A stretch of 64,000 bases of DNA from JANOSH01 sp031415695 (GTDB lineage Bacteria; Actinomycetota; Acidimicrobiia; Acidimicrobiales; Ilumatobacteraceae). The position numbers were made by a program, and so were the translations under genes. Positions 8,008 through 17,084 of the stretch are shown one piece after another (positions within the stretch are counted from its first letter, which is position 1; each line of letters begins with the position of its first letter). The stretch spans positions 1 to 64,000 of the forward strand of contig JANOSH010000052.1 in NCBI GenBank assembly GCA_031415695.1, in the 5' to 3' direction. The notes beneath the pieces are model-generated. The model searched no databases. It worked only from the letters and a program-made list of their open reading frames with translations, and was not told the DNA's origin.

Positions 8008-9719
8008 GGGCAGGCCGCGCTCGGCGACGGCGACGGCGGCGGCGGCGCAGACGCCGCCACAACAGTCCCGCCGAGGCGGAGTTCGGTGGCGAGTGCCGTC
8101 GAGGGAGTGCGCCGATCGGTCCAGCGGGACCAGTCGACGGCGAGCGCGGCACGGACGTCGTCGGCGGGCAGGTCAAGCATCGCCAGTGCGACGTTGGCGT
8201 CGGCGACCGTGTAGTCGACTCCCCACATGGGCGGATCGTCCCAGTCATCGAAGTCGATCACGAGCCCATCGCGTGACCCGTCGGAAATGACGTCGCGCAG
8301 CGTCATTTTACCATTGGGTGTGGCCGCCGCACCGGCCCACAGTGCAATGACGGCTCGGGCCTGGCTGCCAGCAGTGCAGCGTTCGTTGGCGTCATGAGGA
8401 GCCGGCGGCAGGCCTACACCCCAGGCACCCGTCTGGATTGCGAGGAAAAATCCGGCGGCAGCGCGCTCCGAACACGGGAATGTTTCCTCGGCGAACGGTG
8501 GATGGACGTGGCCATCGGCCGGCCACAGCTTGGCCGCTGACACACGGGCCGCGACGCCCGGAGGCAAGCCGTCCTCGAACGCCGCGGGCGAGCAGTTGTT
8601 GTTACTGACGATGATCGCCGGGCGTTGAATGACATTGAGCGCGGGGCGGCTAGCGAGCGCGGCCGCCGGCAACATCGCTAGCGTCTGGCCGACGCGGTCC
8701 TGCCAGCGGGCCACGTCGGCCGAGAAGTTCGGGTAAGCGCAGAAGCGGGCTGTGGCTGAGGTCTCACAGATCTGATGGTTGCCTGGTTCGAGCAGGTATG
8801 CCGTCATCGCATCGTGCTGGGCGGTCGACGGTGGGCGGGTCTGTATCCACCCGGCGGTTGCCGCGACGAGGACGCCGGTACCGACCACGATCGCCACCGG
8901 TCGATGCGTTCCCTCGCGAGCGAGGGCGACGCCGGCCATGACGACGACCAGACCGCCGAGATACACGAGGTGCCACCCTGAAGGACGTAGCTCGAGGAAG
9001 TCGTCAGTGACGCTGGTGGGACGGGCGAGGAACCCGACAAACCGCAGCTGGTCACCTTCGGGGCGATTCCACGGCCACGTCGCCACATCGAGGAACCGCG
9101 CCTGGATGACTATCGTGGCGACCGCGGCGAGCACACCGAAGCCGGGGTTCGGCAGCCACCGCGCCACCGCCACGCCGACGCAAACGCTGCCGGCGACGAT
9201 CAGCACTCCGGCGGCGATCTCGGCCCATTGCGGCGAGCCACGAACCTCGTCTCGGCTGCCCACCACGAGCACCCATGCGGCGGCGAGAATTGCAGCCGCA
9301 CTCACCGGCCCGATTGCGGCCGACAGCATGGCGCTCGTCCGCACCGGCTGCGGTGCCGGCAGTGCGGCGAACAGCTCCTCGGTCCCGGTGCGCCGCGGTC
9401 GCAACATCACGAGGTTGACCGCAACGATCGTCAGCCACCCCAGGGGGACGAGCCCGAGCGCGATCCCCGTCGACGCTTGTCGCCAACTGCTCACGCTCTC
9501 GGTGGCGGCGAACAACATCAGTGGCGTAACGAGCACGCCCATCACGAGCGCCGGATGACGTAACACCAGCCGCACAGAAGTGCGGGCGAGCGGGGCGACG
9601 ACGCGCCACTTCGTGGCAGGGACCCAGCCGACTAGCTGGCCGCCATCGACACGGTTCCTGCCGCGGCTCAGTCCCCGGAACACGAGGTACAACACCACGG
9701 CGATGATGATCAATTCCAC
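8004..9719 (-). CDS. ABC transporter permease-like membrane protein
   Basis: The 571-residue protein has an N-terminal single hydrophobic segment, then roughly eight further membrane helices up to ~residue 300 and a large extracytoplasmic or soluble C-terminal part containing five cysteines. That C-terminal part looks like a conserved but unnamed domain. It lies 3 nt downstream of the ABC ATPase gene and overlaps the next membrane protein gene by 4 bp, so it is presumably the permease partner of the ATPase. Substrate cannot be inferred. ECF sigma/anti-sigma control of the operon suggests an envelope or antibiotic stress role, which is inference. Confidence 0.7.
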   Translation of the reverse strand: MELIIIAVVLYLVFRGLSRGRNRVDGGQLVGWVPATKWRVVAPLARTSVRLVLRHPALVMGVLVTPLMLFAATESVSSWRQASTGIALGLVPLGWLTIVAVNLVMLRPRRTGTEELFAALPAPQPVRTSAMLSAAIGPVSAAAILAAAWVLVVGSRDEVRGSPQWAEIAAGVLIVAGSVCVGVAVARWLPNPGFGVLAAVATIVIQARFLDVATWPWNRPEGDQLRFVGFLARPTSVTDDFLELRPSGWHLVYLGGLVVVMAGVALAREGTHRPVAIVVGTGVLVAATAGWIQTRPPSTAQHDAMTAYLLEPGNHQICETSATARFCAYPNFSADVARWQDRVGQTLAMLPAAALASRPALNVIQRPAIIVSNNNCSPAAFEDGLPPGVAARVSAAKLWPADGHVHPPFAEETFPCSERAAAGFFLAIQTGAWGVGLPPAPHDANERCTAGSQARAVIALWAGAAATPNGKMTLRDVISDGSRDGLVIDFDDWDDPPMWGVDYTVADANVALAMLDLPADDVRAALAVDWSRWTDRRTPSTALATELRLGGTVVAASAPPPPSPSPSAACP

Positions 9720-9722
9720 GGT

Positions 9723-10610
9723 TCAGCGCTCCCCGTCGGCTTTGGATGCTTCGGAATTCGTGCCCGCCCTTTTGCCGACCAGTAGTAGGTAGGCATCTTC
9801 GAGCGCTGGTTCGGTCAAGTTGGCGCCGGAGGGTGGGTCGCCGATCAGCCGGTGCTGGCCTGATCCCGTTCGCCACGACAGGCGGGCCGACGAATCGGGT
9901 TGGTCGGCGAGCCACACCCGGCCACGGGCCTGCTCGACCAGGGACTCCGGCGTGCCGTCATGGAGGATTCGGCCGTGATCGACGACGACCACCCGCTGGC
10001 AGAGAGCGGCTACGTCGTCGGTCTGGTGTGTCGACAACAGCACCGTGTGCTGCTCGGCGACGGCCGACACCGTCTCGCGAAACCTGAGCCGCTGCTCCGG
10101 ATCGAGCCCCGATGCCGGTTCGTCGAGCACGAGAAGCTCGGGGTTTCCGAGCAACGCTTGGGCGACAATCACCCGGCGACGCATGCCGCCCGAGAGGGTC
10201 TTGATGCGCTTGTGCATCATGTCGTCGAGCCCGACCTCAGTCAACACTCGCCGCACTTCGTCGCGACGGGCCTTTCGATCAGTCATCTCCTTGAGGATCG
10301 CGATGTAGTCGACGAAGTCGAACGCGCTCAGGTTGTCGTAATAGCCGGGCTCCTGCGGGAAGTAGCCGAGGCGCCGCCGAATCGAGAGCCGCCCCGAAAC
10401 GTCTCCCGGGTCCTCGCCAAGCACGCGGACGGTTCCACTGTCGGCCGCAAGCACTGTCGCGATGATCCGCAGCAGCGAGGTCTTGCCAGCACCGTTCGGA
10501 CCAAGCAGTCCGGTGACGCCGCGCCCGAACGAGACGCTCACGGCGTCGACGGCGCGAGTCGAGCCGTAGGTCTTGGTCACCTCGGACAATTCGATGGTGC
10601 TGGCGATCAT
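9723..10610 (-). CDS. ABC transporter ATP-binding protein
   Basis: The 295-residue single nucleotide-binding domain has a Walker A (GPNGAGKT, ~37-44), Q-loop region (YFPQEPGYYDNLSA), signature LSGGMRRR, Walker B LLVLDEPASGLDP and the switch His (STHQTDD). The sequence resembles DrrA/CcmA-like exporters with a short C-terminal extension. The start ATG overlaps the anti-sigma gene stop (ATGA). It is expected to energise the membrane proteins encoded directly downstream. Confidence 0.93.
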   Translation of the reverse strand: MIASTIELSEVTKTYGSTRAVDAVSVSFGRGVTGLLGPNGAGKTSLLRIIATVLAADSGTVRVLGEDPGDVSGRLSIRRRLGYFPQEPGYYDNLSAFDFVDYIAILKEMTDRKARRDEVRRVLTEVGLDDMMHKRIKTLSGGMRRRVIVAQALLGNPELLVLDEPASGLDPEQRLRFRETVSAVAEQHTVLLSTHQTDDVAALCQRVVVVDHGRILHDGTPESLVEQARGRVWLADQPDSSARLSWRTGSGQHRLIGDPPSGANLTEPALEDAYLLLVGKRAGTNSEASKADGER

Positions 10611-11464
10611 GACGTCCTCCCGATTTCGATGAGATCAAACGAGTTGCGGCGCACGGCGACTACAGCACCGGCCACGAGCGTCAAGGCCAGCATGGCCGCC
10701 TGGCCTGCGGGTCGAAACGCGGCGTAGCTCCTGACCAGGTCGGCCGCGCTCGCCCCCTGCGCGGCGCTCGCCGCGGCGAGCACCCAAGCGGTGCCCAGCG
10801 TCCGGGCCACCGCCCGTATCGGCAGCCAGCTTCCGAGCGCAAGTGTTATCGCCATCAGACCGCACGACGGCAGGAGCCATAACGCTGCCTCCCAGCCGCG
10901 TTTGGGGAGCAGGAGCGCGGCACCAAGCGCCACCACGATCGTCGGCACCACAACGGCCAACGCCCGCGTTAGGAACACCGAGAAGCCACGCGTTGGGACC
11001 GCCGCCAGGATCTCTCGCGCCGGGTCATGGCGAAACGTCGCCGCCGCGGCCACCCCGGCGAGCGGAAGCAATGGCGCTGCGACCAACAGCACGAACAACG
11101 CGACACCGGACCCGCTGAACGCTTCTGCGGCAATCGCAACCAGCAACGCCACGACAACGCCGACAACCCACGCTCCGCGCTCGGAGGGAGAGACGATGAG
11201 CACGCGGGCGACATGCTCGGGTACGCCGGCACGCACAAGGGCCAACTCGAGGCGATGTTCTTGCCGTTGGTCGACGCGGTCGATGACGGCGGCCAAGTTC
11301 CGGGCGAGTCGGTCAGGCGACGCCAACGGAACCATCGACGAACGGCACGACGCACAACTCGTTAGGTGACTCTCGATCGACGCGGTCTGCGAGCGCCCCA
11401 ATGCTCCAGCGACGTAGCCGGCGAGCAGTATCTGATCGGCATGCCAGGTCGGGTAAGGGGTCAT
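10607..11464 (-). CDS. Zinc-finger anti-sigma factor fused to a membrane domain
   Basis: The N-terminal ~45 residues carry an HxxxCxxC zinc anti-sigma motif (H33, C37, C40), preceded by the helix that typically contacts sigma factors. The remaining ~190 residues contain about six membrane helices, more than the single anchor usual for such proteins, and resemble a small ABC-2-like membrane domain. The gene overlaps the ECF sigma gene by an ATGA and the ABC ATPase gene by another ATGA. This suggests the sigma factor, its membrane-bound inhibitor and the transporter act as one sensing unit. The sensed signal is unknown. Confidence 0.8.
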   Translation of the reverse strand: MTPYPTWHADQILLAGYVAGALGRSQTASIESHLTSCASCRSSMVPLASPDRLARNLAAVIDRVDQRQEHRLELALVRAGVPEHVARVLIVSPSERGAWVVGVVVALLVAIAAEAFSGSGVALFVLLVAAPLLPLAGVAAAATFRHDPAREILAAVPTRGFSVFLTRALAVVVPTIVVALGAALLLPKRGWEAALWLLPSCGLMAITLALGSWLPIRAVARTLGTAWVLAAASAAQGASAADLVRSYAAFRPAGQAAMLALTLVAGAVVAVRRNSFDLIEIGRTS

Positions 11465-11997
11465 GTCAATGCCTCTCTCAATTGCGCCCGGGCCCGGGCG
11501 TTGCGACTCTTGACGGTCCCGATGGGAATGCGCAGCAGCTTGGCCGCCTCACGCGTGCTCAACCCGTCGAGCACGGTCGCCTGAACCACCGACAACAACT
11601 CTGGCGACAACCGGTCCAATGCACCGGCCAACTCGCCATGGTATAGGCCGACGAGCACCTCGTCCTCCGCCGAAACCACCAACCGCTCGATCGTCGGCAA
11701 ATACGCCAAGGCTGGCCGACGACGAAGTTGGTCGAGTAGGCGCCGGATGGCAATGCCCCACAACCACCCCGCGACTTCGCCCGCCCCGCGATACGAGCCG
11801 GGCTTGCGCCACACCGCCATGAACGTGTCGTGCAACGCCAGGTCGACAACGTCGGAGTCGCCGCACCGGTGCGTCAGTCGAACAGTGAGCCACGCAGCAT
11901 GTCGGTGATACAGCGCCGTCAACGCACCACGGTCCGCCTCCCCGATAGCGCCGAGAAGAGCCTCGTCACTGCGCGGGTCTCGTCCGTCGGCATTCAC
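11461..11997 (-). CDS. ECF-family RNA polymerase sigma factor
   Basis: The 178-residue protein has region 2 (LTALYHRHAAWL to DTFMAVWRKPGSY, with WLWGIAIRRLLDQLRRR as the -10 recognition helix) and region 4 (LSTREAAKLLRIPIGTVKSRNARARAQL). Length and lack of region 3 place it in the ECF group. It is the first gene of a five-gene operon with its cognate anti-sigma and an ABC system, and probably drives its own operon. No classic -35 GGAAC was assigned confidently upstream. Confidence 0.93.
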   Translation of the reverse strand: MNADGRDPRSDEALLGAIGEADRGALTALYHRHAAWLTVRLTHRCGDSDVVDLALHDTFMAVWRKPGSYRGAGEVAGWLWGIAIRRLLDQLRRRPALAYLPTIERLVVSAEDEVLVGLYHGELAGALDRLSPELLSVVQATVLDGLSTREAAKLLRIPIGTVKSRNARARAQLREALT

Positions 11998-12111
11998 TAC
12001 CTACTGTCGTAACACGACAGCCGATTGGTTCCCTCTGTCGTCCAGCCGTTCTGACCACCGTTCGAACTGCGGTACATTCGATCGGGGACGACGTCACAAA
12101 AGGGGTGAATC

Positions 12112-13050
12112 ATGGATTCGACTTCGAAGGGTGCCCTTGCTGGCATTGGCAACACACCGCTGGTCGAACTCGTACGCGTGGTGCCTGAGGGTTCGGCGCG
12201 GGTGATGGTCAAGCTCGAATTCGCCAATCCGACGGGCAGCATGAAGGACCGGATGGCTCGTGCCGCCATCGAAAGTGCGGCCGGCGATGGGCGCTTGCGT
12301 CGGGGCGACACGGTGGTCGAGTACACCGCTGGCACGACAGGAATCTCACTGGCATTTGTATGTGCGGCGCTTGGGTACGGACTTCACATCGTGTTCTCCG
12401 ATGCGTTCAGCGTCGAGAAGGGCCGCACGATGCGAGCATTCGGTGCCGTCGTGGAAGAGGTCCACAGTCCCTCCGGGCAGATCAATGAGGCGCTGATCAA
12501 AGCAATGATTGCTCGGGCCGGTGAGGTCGCTGCCCAGCCAGGTCGCTGGTGGTGTGATCAGTTGAACAATCACGATGCCATCACTGGTTACCTACCGCTC
12601 GGCGAGGAGATCTGGGCCCAGACCGGCGGCCGGATCGACGCGTTCGTACACGCCGTTGGTACCGCTCATTCCATCCACGGTGCAGCGCGTGCGTTGCGTT
12701 CCCACGGAGCGCCGATCCATGTTACGGCTGTTGAACCCGCGGAGTCCGCCGTATTGTCGACAGGTCAGTCCGGGTCGCACAGAATCGAAGGCATTGGCAT
12801 CGGGTTCATTCCGCCATTGTGGGAACCGGATCAGGTGGACGAGATTCAGACCGTCACGACCGACGAAGCGACGCGCATGGCTCGCCGCCTGGCACGTGAG
12901 GAAGGACTGTTCGCCGGAGCGTCCTCGGGCGCGAATGTCGTCGCCGCTCTACGCGTGGCCGAACGCCTCGGCCCCGAGGCCACCGTCGTCACCATTATGT
13001 GCGACTCCGGGCTGCGCTACCTGTCCACAGATCTGTACAACCAGAACTGA
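12112..13050 (+). CDS. PLP-dependent cysteine synthase family protein
   Basis: This 312-residue fold-type II PLP enzyme carries GNTPLVELVRV, the PLP-lysine segment NPTGSMKDRMA, the phosphate-binding loop AGTTGISLA and the C-terminal AGASSGAN. These match the cysteine synthase/cystathionine beta-synthase group, which makes cysteine from O-acetylserine (or a relative) and sulfide. Usual CysK has NPxxSxKDR, as here. The start follows an AAAAGGGG ribosome-binding site. No cysE or other sulfur gene is adjacent, so exact substrate (CysK, CysM or CBS-like) is left open. Confidence 0.88.
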   Translation: MDSTSKGALAGIGNTPLVELVRVVPEGSARVMVKLEFANPTGSMKDRMARAAIESAAGDGRLRRGDTVVEYTAGTTGISLAFVCAALGYGLHIVFSDAFSVEKGRTMRAFGAVVEEVHSPSGQINEALIKAMIARAGEVAAQPGRWWCDQLNNHDAITGYLPLGEEIWAQTGGRIDAFVHAVGTAHSIHGAARALRSHGAPIHVTAVEPAESAVLSTGQSGSHRIEGIGIGFIPPLWEPDQVDEIQTVTTDEATRMARRLAREEGLFAGASSGANVVAALRVAERLGPEATVVTIMCDSGLRYLSTDLYNQN

Positions 13051-13286
13051 CCGCCGCCGACCGCTACGCCGCCGCGTACTTCCAAGGGGTCGGCCGAGAT
13101 CAGGGGCGCCCATCGTGCTCGGCCGTGGCATCAACATCTGGAGCGACCTTCGGGGGTTCGGGGACGGTTACCGGGTACGAACCGAGCGGCGGACGGTGGC
13201 CGCACTGACCTGCTACGACCATAAAATGAACCCAATCGCGCTTCGGTATAAGGACGTCGCCCGCTCATCTGGTTGGATGGTGAACG

Positions 13287-14915
13287 ATGCTGTTGTCCAC
13301 GGGGGTTGAAGGTCGATTTCACGAGGTCGTGGTGCTCGGCGCTGGTGTGTCAGGGATCTATCAGATCAAACGGCTGGTAGATCTCGGGGTTGACGCCGTT
13401 GTTTTCGAAGCTGATGACGATCTCGGCGGCACGTGGTACCGGAATCGTTATCCGGGCGCGCGTTTCGACTCGGAGAGCTACACCTACGGGTATTCGTTCT
13501 CGCGTGAACTGCTCGACGAGTGGCAGTGGAACGAGCGGTTCTCGGCACAGCCCGAGAACCTGCGCTATCTCAATTACGTGGTCGACAAGTTCGATCTTCG
13601 TCGCCACATGACCTTCAACGCGCGCATCGAGCGCATGGTGTGGGACGACGACGACCACGTCTGGCGTCTGCACCTGCAAGATGGCTCGATTTGCGACGCC
13701 CGGTTCGTGATCACGAGCATCGGCCCGTTGTCGGTGCCGACGCTACCCAGCTACGACGGCATGGACACGTTCGAAGGTGAGTCCTTCCATACGTATTGGT
13801 GGCCGAAGGAGCCGGTAGCGCTTTCGGGGCGCCGCGTTGGTGTTGTCGGCACCGGGGCGACTGGTATTCAGGTCATTGCCGAGATCGCTGACAAGGTGGA
13901 CGATCTCACCGTCTTCCAGCGGCGGCCGAACTGGAGTTCGCCGCTCAATAACGGCCCGATCTCCGATGACGAGATGGCGCAGATCCGAGCCCGGTACGAC
14001 GAGATCTTCGCTAACTGTGCCGCATCGCCAGGCGGCTTCGAGCATGTACCGCGGCGAGGATTCTGGGACATGACCGCGGCGGCGCGTCGGGCACTCTGGG
14101 ATGACCTGTACGAGCAGCCCGGGTTCGCGATCCTCGCCGGGAACTTTGCAGAAGTGTTCGTCGACGAACGCGCTAACGAGGAACTGTCGAGCTATATCGC
14201 AGACCGCATCCGCCGGCGAGTCGATGACCCGACGGTCGCCGAGAAACTCATTCCGAAGGACCACGGTTTCGGCTTGCAACGGCTGCCTCTCGAGACCCGA
14301 TACTTCGAGGCCTACAACCGCCCGAACGTGCACCTCGTCGATCTTGCCGAGACGCCAATCGTGCGGCTCACCGCCACCGGAATCGAAACGACCTCCGCAC
14401 ACCACGAACTCGACCTGATCGTCTATGCAACGGGCTTCGACGCCATTACCGGTGGCTACGACCGCATCGATGTGCGCGGAGTCGATGGTCAGTCGCTGCG
14501 GGACAAGTGGCGTGACAGCCCGAGCACCTATGTGGGGATGATGTCGCACGGATTCCCGAATCTGGCGATGGTCGCTGGTCCGCAGAGTGCGTCGGGGTCG
14601 ACCAATTTCCCGCGGGCGATTGAAACCACGGTGAACTGGATTACCGACCTTTTGCGGCACGCAGGCGAAGGTGGGATGTCTCGGTTCGAAGCTACTGCTG
14701 AAGCCGAGCAGGTGTGGGTCAGTGAAGTCGAGCGAGCTCATGAGCGGATGCTGTTCAAGCGCAGCAAAGGTTGGTTCACTGGTTACAACTCCAACGTCGA
14801 GGGCCACCACGCGGGAACGGTGCGATACCAGGCCTACTTTGGCGGATCGCCCCGGTACTCCGCAGTAATCGCCAAAGCGGCACAAGAGAGGTACCCGTCT
14901 ATCGAGTTCCAATGA
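13287..14915 (+). CDS. Flavin-binding Baeyer-Villiger type monooxygenase
   Basis: The 542-residue protein has a first FAD Rossmann motif (VVVLGAGVSGIYQIKRL), the GGTWYRNRYPGARFDSESYTYGYSF region and the NADPH site GVVGTGATGIQV. The Baeyer-Villiger fingerprint FxGxxxHTxxW is present as FEGESFHTYWWP. Such enzymes insert oxygen into ketones, including cyclic and steroid ketones, using NADPH and O2. The start codon at 13287 (ATG) lies 14 codons before the flavin motif and is reasonable. The next gene starts at an overlapping ATGA. Substrate is not predictable from sequence alone. Confidence 0.92.
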   Translation: MLLSTGVEGRFHEVVVLGAGVSGIYQIKRLVDLGVDAVVFEADDDLGGTWYRNRYPGARFDSESYTYGYSFSRELLDEWQWNERFSAQPENLRYLNYVVDKFDLRRHMTFNARIERMVWDDDDHVWRLHLQDGSICDARFVITSIGPLSVPTLPSYDGMDTFEGESFHTYWWPKEPVALSGRRVGVVGTGATGIQVIAEIADKVDDLTVFQRRPNWSSPLNNGPISDDEMAQIRARYDEIFANCAASPGGFEHVPRRGFWDMTAAARRALWDDLYEQPGFAILAGNFAEVFVDERANEELSSYIADRIRRRVDDPTVAEKLIPKDHGFGLQRLPLETRYFEAYNRPNVHLVDLAETPIVRLTATGIETTSAHHELDLIVYATGFDAITGGYDRIDVRGVDGQSLRDKWRDSPSTYVGMMSHGFPNLAMVAGPQSASGSTNFPRAIETTVNWITDLLRHAGEGGMSRFEATAEAEQVWVSEVERAHERMLFKRSKGWFTGYNSNVEGHHAGTVRYQAYFGGSPRYSAVIAKAAQERYPSIEFQ

Positions 14916-15370
14916 ACGGTGTCTCGTTGGACCGCACCACATGGTTCAGCGAAGGTTGTTTCGAGGACCATGTGCTGGTCCGGCCGTGGGGCAGGGACTT
15001 GGTTCCGATTGCCCCATCGCGAATCGTTGACGCCCGTACGGGAGTCGGCGGGCGAGCCGGGCCGATCGGGTCGAATCAAGCCGCTGTATTTCGGGTTTCC
15101 GGGGTTGGCGGTGTGCCATCAACGGGGGTTGCTGCGGTGGTTGCGAACGTGACTGTGACAGGGCCGACTGCTGCCGGATATCTTACGGTCTACCCGGCCG
15201 ATGTGCCCCGGCCCTTGGCGTCGAATCTCAACTACATCCAAGGTCAGACCGTGCCAAGCATGGTGATGGTACCCGTCAGCCCGACGGGACGAGTGAAATT
15301 CGCGGCAGGTGGCGTGGGTACTCATCTAGTCGCCGACCTACTGGGGTCCTCAGGCACTTCGCCCGCCTGA
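14912..15370 (+). CDS. Single actinobacterial surface beta-repeat domain protein
   Basis: From ATG 14912 (overlapping the monooxygenase stop) the 152-residue product has one copy of a repeat common in large secreted actinobacterial proteins: SRIVDARTG at the start, VANVTVTGPTAAGYLTVYPAD in the middle, SNLNYIQGQTVPSMVMVPV, then THLVADLLG. In those proteins the domain occurs in tandem behind a signal peptide. Here there is one copy, no signal peptide and no membrane anchor, so this may be a fragment of a larger gene captured behind the monooxygenase. A 7-bp inverted repeat spanning its stop codon and that of the convergent toxin gene (15364-15385) could end transcription. Confidence 0.7.
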   Translation: MNGVSLDRTTWFSEGCFEDHVLVRPWGRDLVPIAPSRIVDARTGVGGRAGPIGSNQAAVFRVSGVGGVPSTGVAAVVANVTVTGPTAAGYLTVYPADVPRPLASNLNYIQGQTVPSMVMVPVSPTGRVKFAAGGVGTHLVADLLGSSGTSPA

Positions 15371-15378
15371 ACGCCGCA

Positions 15379-15672
15379 TCAGGCGATGGCGAGCAGAGCG
15401 CGCCGAATGAGCTGCATTGTGCGCGCCGGTGCGCGATCGACGCGGTCGAGCAGTCCGTCGACGGCCACGCTTCGGATCAGGTCAACGGCAAACACTGCGT
15501 CGTCGGCCTGGACTCTCCACGGATAGCCGAGTTGTGCAGCCGTACCGACAACCTCGGGTGCGACCAGAGCTCGCCCCGACAGCCGGTGAAATCGCTCTGT
15601 CGAGATTACCAGTACGCGGCGCCGTATCTCTTCGTTGAGGTCGGCCCGGTAGATGTCGCCCGGCTGGATCAC
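15379..15672 (-). CDS. MazF/PemK-like toxin
   Basis: The 97-residue protein begins with MIQPGDIYRADL, a variant of the PemK/MazF first strand, followed by RRRVLVISTERFHRLSGRALVAP, the fold's substrate-loop region. It has the size and layout of these endoribonuclease toxins, but its middle is divergent. It overlaps the upstream antitoxin by ATGA and is the downstream gene of the pair, as is usual. Activity is inferred from family and context. Confidence 0.75.
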   Translation of the reverse strand: MIQPGDIYRADLNEEIRRRVLVISTERFHRLSGRALVAPEVVGTAAQLGYPWRVQADDAVFAVDLIRSVAVDGLLDRVDRAPARTMQLIRRALLAIA

Positions 15673-15917
15673 CCGAGACGATCAAACGCGGCGTCGATGG
15701 CGGCTTCCTCGGTACGGAGACGACAGCGTTCGTCCTCCGGGAGCGCAGCCCGCCGTGCGGCTGCTGCTTCTGCGTGCGCCCAGAATCGATCTGTCTCGAG
15801 GGCGTCGAGTGCCTCGATGATGGTTTCCTCGTAGGTGTCGCCGCCTAGATCGCGGATCCGGTCGCGTGTCGCCACGCTGAGCTTGATAGTTGTGGAGTTG
15901 CCCGTTGAGGACGCCAT
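15669..15917 (-). CDS. Antitoxin of the MazF-like module, ribbon-helix-helix type
   Basis: From the ATG at 15917 the product is 82 residues: a short beta strand (STTIKLSVATRDRIRDLG) then two helices typical of ribbon-helix-helix DNA-binding antitoxins, and an acidic/Arg-rich C-terminal tail that would wrap the toxin. I prefer this start over one 17 codons upstream because a TATACT -10 hexamer on the minus strand (15926-15931) sits 8 nt before it, so the longer frame would cover the promoter. The mRNA would then be essentially leaderless. Confidence 0.75.
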   Translation of the reverse strand: MASSTGNSTTIKLSVATRDRIRDLGGDTYEETIIEALDALETDRFWAHAEAAAARRAALPEDERCRLRTEEAAIDAAFDRLG

Positions 15918-15925
15918 ATAGCGTG

Positions 15926-15931
15926 AGTATA
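15926..15931 (-). promoter_or_regulatory. -10 element of the MazF-like module
   Basis: TATACT on the minus strand lies 8 nt before the antitoxin ATG. Transcription would start at or next to the start codon, giving a leaderless message. Confidence 0.5.
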
Positions 15932-16015
15932 CCAAGCTGGTAGCCTTGGGAAGCCCAAAATTAGCCAAAGAAGAAGCGGCACCTTACAGACGGCTCGCGA
16001 GTTTCCTGCAGAGGT

Positions 16016-17005
16016 TTAGGCGTTCACCTTGGGCATGATTTCCTCGGTCAGTCGCTTCAGATCGTCGAGGGTTTTGGAGACCGGTACGTCGGCGAACGGC
16101 GGCCACAGGAGGGGCATCGTCATCCCGGCTTCCTTGTAGCGCTTCAGGTTGTCGGTGATCTGGCCAGCGGTTCCAGCCAGCAGATTGCTGAGCTTGCCAT
16201 TCGGCGTCTGGTCGGTGGGCTCATCGGTGATGACGAACCAGATCATGCTGCACATCTCGAAATTGTCGAGCGTTGTCGAACTGCCGATCTCGTCGAGTTC
16301 GCGCTCGATCTCGCCACGCCACCGCTTGATCTCCTCTGGCGTGTCCTGGATACCAATCCACCCCGATAGCCCGTATTTCGCGATCCGCTTGGCCGAACGC
16401 TTCGCGTCTTTGAGCCCACTGAAGAAGATCGGCGGATGCGGGTCCTGCAGCGGCTTGGCACCGAACCCGCATCGGTCGAAGTCGGCGAACTCGCCGTGGT
16501 ACTCGAAAAGGTCGTTCGTCCAGATGCCCTGCATGATCTCGATGGTTTCTCGAACGTGGGCGTGGCGACGCGGGAAGATGTGAGCGGCGCTTGCAGCCGC
16601 GAACTCCTCGGGCATCCAACCCGACCCAACACCCACGTTAACCCGCCCGCCCGAAAGGTGGTCGACGGTGGCAATTTCGCCGGCGAGCACCCCGGGGGAG
16701 CGGTAGGGCGTGTCGATGATGCTCATACCGATTCGCACCTTCTTCGTCTTCGCCGCAAGCCACGGGATCAGCGGCATGCCGTGAAGCCACTCGCCCCTGG
16801 CCGAAACCGGCAACGCCAGCGGGAATTGCTCCATCATTCCGAACGGATACTGGAGTTCTTGGCGATCCGATGCTTCGGGCACCACGATTCGGTCGAGCGT
16901 CCACACGGAGTTGAAATCGAGTTCTTCGGCGAGGTTGGTGAGATCCTCGAGCTCCTTGACAGTGACCTTGTCGCGAAAGTTTGGAAGGTAGAGAGCGAGC
17001 TTCAT
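16016..17005 (-). CDS. LLM-class F420-dependent oxidoreductase
   Basis: The 329-residue protein of the luciferase-like monooxygenase fold shows LPNFRDKVTVKELEDLTNLAEELDFNSVWTLDRI, an internal GMSIIDTPYRSPGVLAGEIATVDHLSGGRVNVGVGSGW segment and TNDLFEYHGEFADF, all hallmarks of the TIGR03619-like actinobacterial F420 enzymes. It probably uses reduced F420 (or FMN) for a hydride transfer; substrate is unknown. It is divergent from the response regulator gene, with an 80-bp gap when the GTG start of the latter is used. Confidence 0.9.
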   Translation of the reverse strand: MKLALYLPNFRDKVTVKELEDLTNLAEELDFNSVWTLDRIVVPEASDRQELQYPFGMMEQFPLALPVSARGEWLHGMPLIPWLAAKTKKVRIGMSIIDTPYRSPGVLAGEIATVDHLSGGRVNVGVGSGWMPEEFAAASAAHIFPRRHAHVRETIEIMQGIWTNDLFEYHGEFADFDRCGFGAKPLQDPHPPIFFSGLKDAKRSAKRIAKYGLSGWIGIQDTPEEIKRWRGEIERELDEIGSSTTLDNFEMCSMIWFVITDEPTDQTPNGKLSNLLAGTAGQITDNLKRYKEAGMTMPLLWPPFADVPVSKTLDDLKRLTEEIMPKVNA

Positions 17006-17070
17006 GAGAGTCAGCGTAAACAGCCTTCCCTCGACCGCCGATCAACGGAACATCAACGTTTCAACAACGG

Positions 17071-17084
17071 CTACATTGACCCGA
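17071..17084 (+). promoter_or_regulatory. Probable leaderless promoter of the response regulator gene
   Basis: A TACATT -10-like hexamer lies eight bases before the GTG at 17085. This placement explains why the reading frame upstream of 17085, which overlaps the start of the divergent gene, is unlikely to be translated. Confidence 0.4.

Noticed and set aside
13743..14942. 399-codon minus-strand frame opposite the monooxygenase gene
   Set aside because: The plus strand carries full FAD, NADPH and Baeyer-Villiger motifs; the minus frame is a codon-bias shadow.
17004..17084. Upstream ATG start for the response regulator
   Set aside because: It would overlap the divergent LLM gene start and cover the likely promoter; GTG 17085 gives normal length.
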